Shown here in pieces: positions 30,682-33,845 of a stretch of 33,845 bases of DNA. The notes beneath the pieces were generated by a model. It searched no databases and was not told where the DNA came from. It saw only the letters and a list, made by a program, of their open reading frames with translations. Within the stretch, counting starts at the first letter, position 1. Every line of letters begins with the position of its first letter. The DNA is from an uncultured Clostridia bacterium (GTDB lineage: Bacteria; Bacillota; Clostridia; Christensenellales; Aristaeellaceae), in NCBI GenBank assembly GCA_944364075.1, contig CALVVZ010000010.1:1-33845 (forward strand), given 5' to 3'. Made by a program: the position numbers and the translations under genes.

Positions 30682-32769
30682 ATGCGACTCATCGTAACAG
30701 AAAAGCCCAGCGTCGCCCAGGCCATTGCGGCGGCGCTGGATATACAAGACAAAAAAGCAGGCTACCTGGAAGGCTCCGGCTACCTGGTCAGCTGGTGCGT
30801 CGGGCATCTGGTGGAGCTGGCTCCGCCGGAACAATATGATCCGCGCTATGCCAGGTGGCGTCTGGAGGATTTGCCCATTGTGCCGCAAGCGTGGGCCTAT
30901 GGCGTCATCCAGAAAACTGCCCGGCAGTTCCAGGCGCTCCAGCGCCTCATGCTGCGCCCGGACGTGGAGGCCGTCATCTGCGCCACCGACGCCGGACGCG
31001 AAGGCGAGCTGATTTTCCGCCTGGCGTATGCGCAGGCAGGTTGTGCAAAGCCTGTGGAAAGGTTGTGGATATCCTCACTGGAGGCGAGCGCCATTCGGGA
31101 AGGGTTTCAGCGGCTGAAGCCCGCCGCGCAGTACGACGCGCTCTACCGGGCCGCGCTGTGCCGGGCGCAGGCGGACTGGCTGGTGGGCATCAACGCCACC
31201 CGGCTATTCTCCCTGCGCTGCGGCGCGGTCATGCAGGTGGGGCGGGTCATGTCGCCCACCCTGGCGCTGCTGGTACAGCGGGAGGAGGAAATTGCCGCCT
31301 TTCATCCGCAACCGTTCTATACCGTGGAGCTGGACTGCGGCTTCACCGCGCAGAGCCAGCGCTTTTCTCACCGCCAGCAGGCGGAGGCGGTACAGCGCGC
31401 CTGCCAGGGACAAAGGGCCGCCGTATGCGGCATCGAGACAACCCGGCGCGTGGTGCAGCCGCCCAAGCTCTACGACCTGACCTCCCTGCAACGGGACGCC
31501 AACCGCGTCTATGGGTATACGGCGCAGCAGACCCTGGACTATGCCCAATCCCTGTACGAAAAGAAGCTGCTGACCTATCCCCGGACGGACAGCAGGTATC
31601 TGCCCCAGGACATGGCGGCGGGGCTTAGCGCGCTGGCGGCAGATATGCAGGCCGCCATGCCCTTTACCGACGGGCTGCATCTCCTTTTCCATGCCGGGCA
31701 GGCCGTGGACGACGCACAGGTGACGGATCACCATGCGCTGCTGCCCACGGGAGCTGCTGCCCGGGCCGACCTGGCGGCGCTGCCCAGGAGCGAGCTGGAC
31801 CTGCTCCACCTGGTATGCCTGCGCCTGCTGTGCGCCCTGGGCGAACCCTGCGTGATCTGCGATACCACGGTGACGCTGGCCTGCGCGGGGACGCAATTCA
31901 CGGCCAAGGGGCAGCAGGTTCTGGAGATGGGCTGGACCGTACCCTGCGAAACCTTCCGCGGCCATCTGCAAGCCCGCGGGATCGCCGGTCCCGCCAAGCG
32001 TCCGCCCGAGCTGCCGGAGTTGCGGGAAGGACAGCAGTTGGCCGTCACGGCGGCAGTGCATGCGGGACAGACCGCCCCGCCCTCCCGGTATACGGACGCC
32101 TCCCTGCTCCGGGCCATGGAAACCGCAGGGGCGCAGGAGACGGGCGCGCGGCACAAGGGATTGGGAACCCCCGCCACCCGTGCCGGAACGTTGGAGAAAC
32201 TGGTGCAGTGCGGATACGTGGAGCGCCAGGGAAAAGGCCGGAGCATGGTGCTGCTGCCCACGGCCAAGGGGAAACAGATCATTTCCCTGCTGCCAGAAAC
32301 CCTCCGGTCCCCGGAGATGACGGCGCGCTGGGAGGAAAGGCTTGGGCAAATGGAGCAGGGCGCATACACCCCCGAGGATTTTCTGGCGGGCATCAGGGAC
32401 ATGCTCAGGGAGCTGATGGGTACAGCGCCCGGCAAACAGACGCATTTCAAGGAAACCCCACCCGTGGGTCGCTGCCCCTGGTGCGGCGGAGAAGTTGCAG
32501 AAATGCAACGCGGCTTCTTTTGCGGCAACCAAAATTGCAAATTTGCAATTTGGAAGGACAATCCCTGGTGGGCCGCCAAGCGAAAGCAACCCACCCGCGC
32601 TCTGGTAGCCGCTTTGCTTCGGGACGGGCGCGCGCGGCTTACCGGCTGCTACTCGGCGAAAACCGGCAAGGTCTATGACGCCACCGTCATGCTGGACGCA
32701 TCGGAAAAGGAGCGGGTACGCTTTCTTCTGACCTTTGACAAGCCGGGAAAGGAGCAAAAATGCGTATGA
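30682..32769 (+). CDS. topB: DNA topoisomerase III (type IA)
   Basis: A 695-residue type IA topoisomerase that relaxes negative supercoils and decatenates single-stranded intermediates during element replication or transfer. It has an N-terminal Toprim domain (MRLIVTEKPSVAQAIAAAL and CATDAGREGELIF with the acidic triad region), the central TopIA core with catalytic Y299 in LTYPRTDSRYLP, then KGLGTPATRAGTLEKLV. A C-terminal Cys4 zinc ribbon (C598, C601, C614, C619) is followed by a DUF-like region with TGCYSAKTGKVYDA, common in ICE-encoded TopB. SD AAGGAG upstream of ATG 30682. A broken copy of its 5' end lies at 17085-17190. Confidence 0.92.
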   Translation: MRLIVTEKPSVAQAIAAALDIQDKKAGYLEGSGYLVSWCVGHLVELAPPEQYDPRYARWRLEDLPIVPQAWAYGVIQKTARQFQALQRLMLRPDVEAVICATDAGREGELIFRLAYAQAGCAKPVERLWISSLEASAIREGFQRLKPAAQYDALYRAALCRAQADWLVGINATRLFSLRCGAVMQVGRVMSPTLALLVQREEEIAAFHPQPFYTVELDCGFTAQSQRFSHRQQAEAVQRACQGQRAAVCGIETTRRVVQPPKLYDLTSLQRDANRVYGYTAQQTLDYAQSLYEKKLLTYPRTDSRYLPQDMAAGLSALAADMQAAMPFTDGLHLLFHAGQAVDDAQVTDHHALLPTGAAARADLAALPRSELDLLHLVCLRLLCALGEPCVICDTTVTLACAGTQFTAKGQQVLEMGWTVPCETFRGHLQARGIAGPAKRPPELPELREGQQLAVTAAVHAGQTAPPSRYTDASLLRAMETAGAQETGARHKGLGTPATRAGTLEKLVQCGYVERQGKGRSMVLLPTAKGKQIISLLPETLRSPEMTARWEERLGQMEQGAYTPEDFLAGIRDMLRELMGTAPGKQTHFKETPPVGRCPWCGGEVAEMQRGFFCGNQNCKFAIWKDNPWWAAKRKQPTRALVAALLRDGRARLTGCYSAKTGKVYDATVMLDASEKERVRFLLTFDKPGKEQKCV

Positions 32770-32878
32770 GGCTTGACGCTCTTTCCCGGCAGCGGACCCC
32801 CGGCAATCCACCGGCGCGTGAAAGCGAAACGGCGCGGTCAAACCATGCTGCACAGGCAGAATCGCAAGGAGGATGAAG

Positions 32879-33757
32879 ATGCCGGACAAAGTAAGAACGG
32901 TCATGGAACTGGCGGAACAGACCGCTCGCCGCATGACCGGCAGCGGCGAGCAGTGGATGTCCTTTCTCACCACCGCTGCCCGGTTGTACAAATACCCCTA
33001 TCAGGAGCAGCTTCTGATTTACGCACAGCGTCCGGAGGCGACGGCCTGTGCAACCTATGAGCTGTGGAACCGGACCATGCGGCGGTATGTGCGAAGGGGC
33101 GCGAAGGGCATCGCGCTCCTGGATACCTCCGGGGAAACGGTCCGGCTGCGCTATGTCTTTGATGTGGCGGACACGGGCCAAAGGGCGCAGTCCCGGAGCC
33201 TGGAGCTATGGCGGCTCACCGGGGATAACGCTCCGGCTGTGGCCGCCTCCCTGGAGGCGGCGTATGGCGCGCCCGCCGCCCTGGGGCTGGACGGCCAGTT
33301 GCAGGCCCTGGCCATCCGCCTGGCGGACGCCTGCTGGGAAGAACGCGGCCAGGAGATTCTCGGTATCGTTGACGGTTTCTCCGGGAAGGGGTACGATGAA
33401 GACGGCGCGGGAGCTTCCTTCCGCAAAGCGGCTGCGGCCAGCCTGGAATACGTGCTGCGCGCCCGGTGCGGCCTGGACAACGCGGGGCGCTTCACTGCCG
33501 CAGACTTTGACACCTTGCCGGACTGGAGCGAACCGGAAGCCGCTGCGGCCCTGGGTACCGCCGTCAGCGAACGCAGCGGGGAAGTGCTGCGGAACATTGA
33601 AACCACCATTCGAAGCCATGAAAGGAGCGTTGCGCATGAGCGAGATCACCTACCTGCGCAGCGGGGACTACCTGCTGCCCAACCTGACGCTGGAGGAAAC
33701 GGAGGCCCGGCCCCTGGGCATCCTCTTCCGCCTCGCCGGCGTCCAGAGCCGGTGTGA
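32879..33757 (+). CDS. N-terminal part of an LtrC/helicase-type ICE protein, apparently truncated
   Basis: The first ~250 residues match the N-terminus of the very large LtrC-like/SNF2-helicase proteins found downstream of topB in Tn1549-type ICEs: EQWMSFLTTAARLYKYPYQE, QLLIYAQRPEATACATYELW, GAKGIALLD, LRYVFDVADTG, ASLEYVLRARCGLD and SEVLRNIETTIRS-like motifs. ATG 32879 is chosen because the upstream ATG 32873 abuts the SD AAGGAGG. From about 33610 the frame enters a region overlapped by a TnpV-like ORF and ends at 33757 in a low-complexity Pro/Gly/Arg tail. No helicase motifs are reached. Either the gene is cut by an insertion at about 33620-33640, or its continuation lies outside the window. 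Confidence 0.7.
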   Translation: MPDKVRTVMELAEQTARRMTGSGEQWMSFLTTAARLYKYPYQEQLLIYAQRPEATACATYELWNRTMRRYVRRGAKGIALLDTSGETVRLRYVFDVADTGQRAQSRSLELWRLTGDNAPAVAASLEAAYGAPAALGLDGQLQALAIRLADACWEERGQEILGIVDGFSGKGYDEDGAGASFRKAAAASLEYVLRARCGLDNAGRFTAADFDTLPDWSEPEAAAALGTAVSERSGEVLRNIETTIRSHERSVAHERDHLPAQRGLPAAQPDAGGNGGPAPGHPLPPRRRPEPV

Positions 33758-33845
33758 CTTCTTTTTCCCCGCCCCGTGCCAGGGGGCGGGCCTGGTGTCC
33801 GGCTTGGTGGTCGTCGGCGGGTTCCGCCGCAAATCCTCGTACCCG
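33636..33845 (+). CDS. TnpV-like protein N-terminus (partial, runs off the window)
   Basis: ATG 33636 with SD AAAGGAGCG (33620-33628) starts MSEITYLRSGDYLLPNLTLE followed by ETEARPLG. This is the N-terminal signature of TnpV, a short protein carried by Tn4451-like and related transposons and ICEs. After about residue 28 (33720) the sequence no longer resembles TnpV, and the frame remains open to the window end. So either the gene is chimeric or disrupted, or a different element begins there. It is in another frame over the end of the helicase-like ORF. Too short to be certain. Confidence 0.5.
   Translation, partial: MSEITYLRSGDYLLPNLTLEETEARPLGILFRLAGVQSRCDFFFPAPCQGAGLVSGLVVVGGFRRKSSYP

Noticed and set aside
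31204..32991. 595-aa minus-strand ORF opposite topB
   Set aside because: Antisense shadow; topB on the + strand has all catalytic motifs.
1..33845. Relaxase, integrase or antibiotic-resistance gene
   Set aside because: Searched by eye among the predicted proteins; none shows relaxase histidine/tyrosine motifs, the recombinase R-H-R-Y or serine catalytic pattern, or a known resistance family. These probably lie to the right of the window.

Overview
The window looks like the left end and conjugation core of a Tn1549/CTn-type integrative conjugative element (ICE) from a GC-rich gut Clostridia (Oscillospiraceae/Lachnospiraceae-like) host. This rests on gene content and order: ParA/ParB, RepA_N/DUF6017 initiator, class B sortase with a giant Cna-B adhesin, PcfB (DUF3801), VirD4, Maff2, VirB6, PrgI, VirB4, NlpC/P60 hydrolase, DUF4315, CD1107-family protein, topoisomerase III, then the start of an LtrC/helicase-like protein. 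SD sequences are strong, and GTG, TTG and ATGA-overlap starts are common. Integrase and relaxase are not in the window. The backbone is GC-rich and runs almost entirely on the + strand.

Layout. 1-373: a 3' fragment of a tRNA-Ser gene on the minus strand (putative attachment-site remnant) followed by five GGAGAGAT repeats. 374-967: tandem-HTH protein. 1111-4647: truncated parA copy, cargo ATPase A (minus), small Cys-rich ORF, second parA copy (frameshifted), parB. 4714-5622: RepA_N initiator. 5574-8661: an ORFan plus sortase, present twice (first sortase copy truncated), with an MNT/HEPN module (minus) between the copies. 8654-15217: secreted thioester plus Cna-B adhesin of about 2187 aa. 15236-17190: remnants of a CD1107-like gene and of topB flanking a hairpin-rich MITE-like element and cargo ATPase C (minus). 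17233-19547: pcfB and virD4. 19563-21317: XRE-ImmA/IrrE protein plus PIN-domain protein, followed by a 279-bp repeat of the virD4 3' end. 21629-22779: maff2 and virB6. 22874-24073: cargo ATPase E with its own promoter and terminator. 24143-33845: prgI, virB4, a small membrane protein, NlpC/P60, DUF4315, CD1107, topB, the helicase-like N-terminus, and a TnpV-like ORF start at the right edge.

The most interesting theme is that the conserved transfer backbone has been opened at five places. Each site holds a self-contained cargo: three different AAA_14/DUF4143 ATPases with a nuclease-like C-terminus, one MNT/HEPN pair and one XRE-ImmA/PIN pair. At four of the five sites the cargo lies between duplicated pieces of backbone genes: parA 5' about 150 bp, ORFan-srtB about 800 bp, virD4 3' 279 bp, and CD1107/topB remnants. 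The cargos carry their own promoters, several with palindromic or repeated operator-like sequences. I infer toxin-antitoxin, addiction or defence modules captured by recombination that duplicates backbone segments. This is an inference from architecture, not a demonstrated function.
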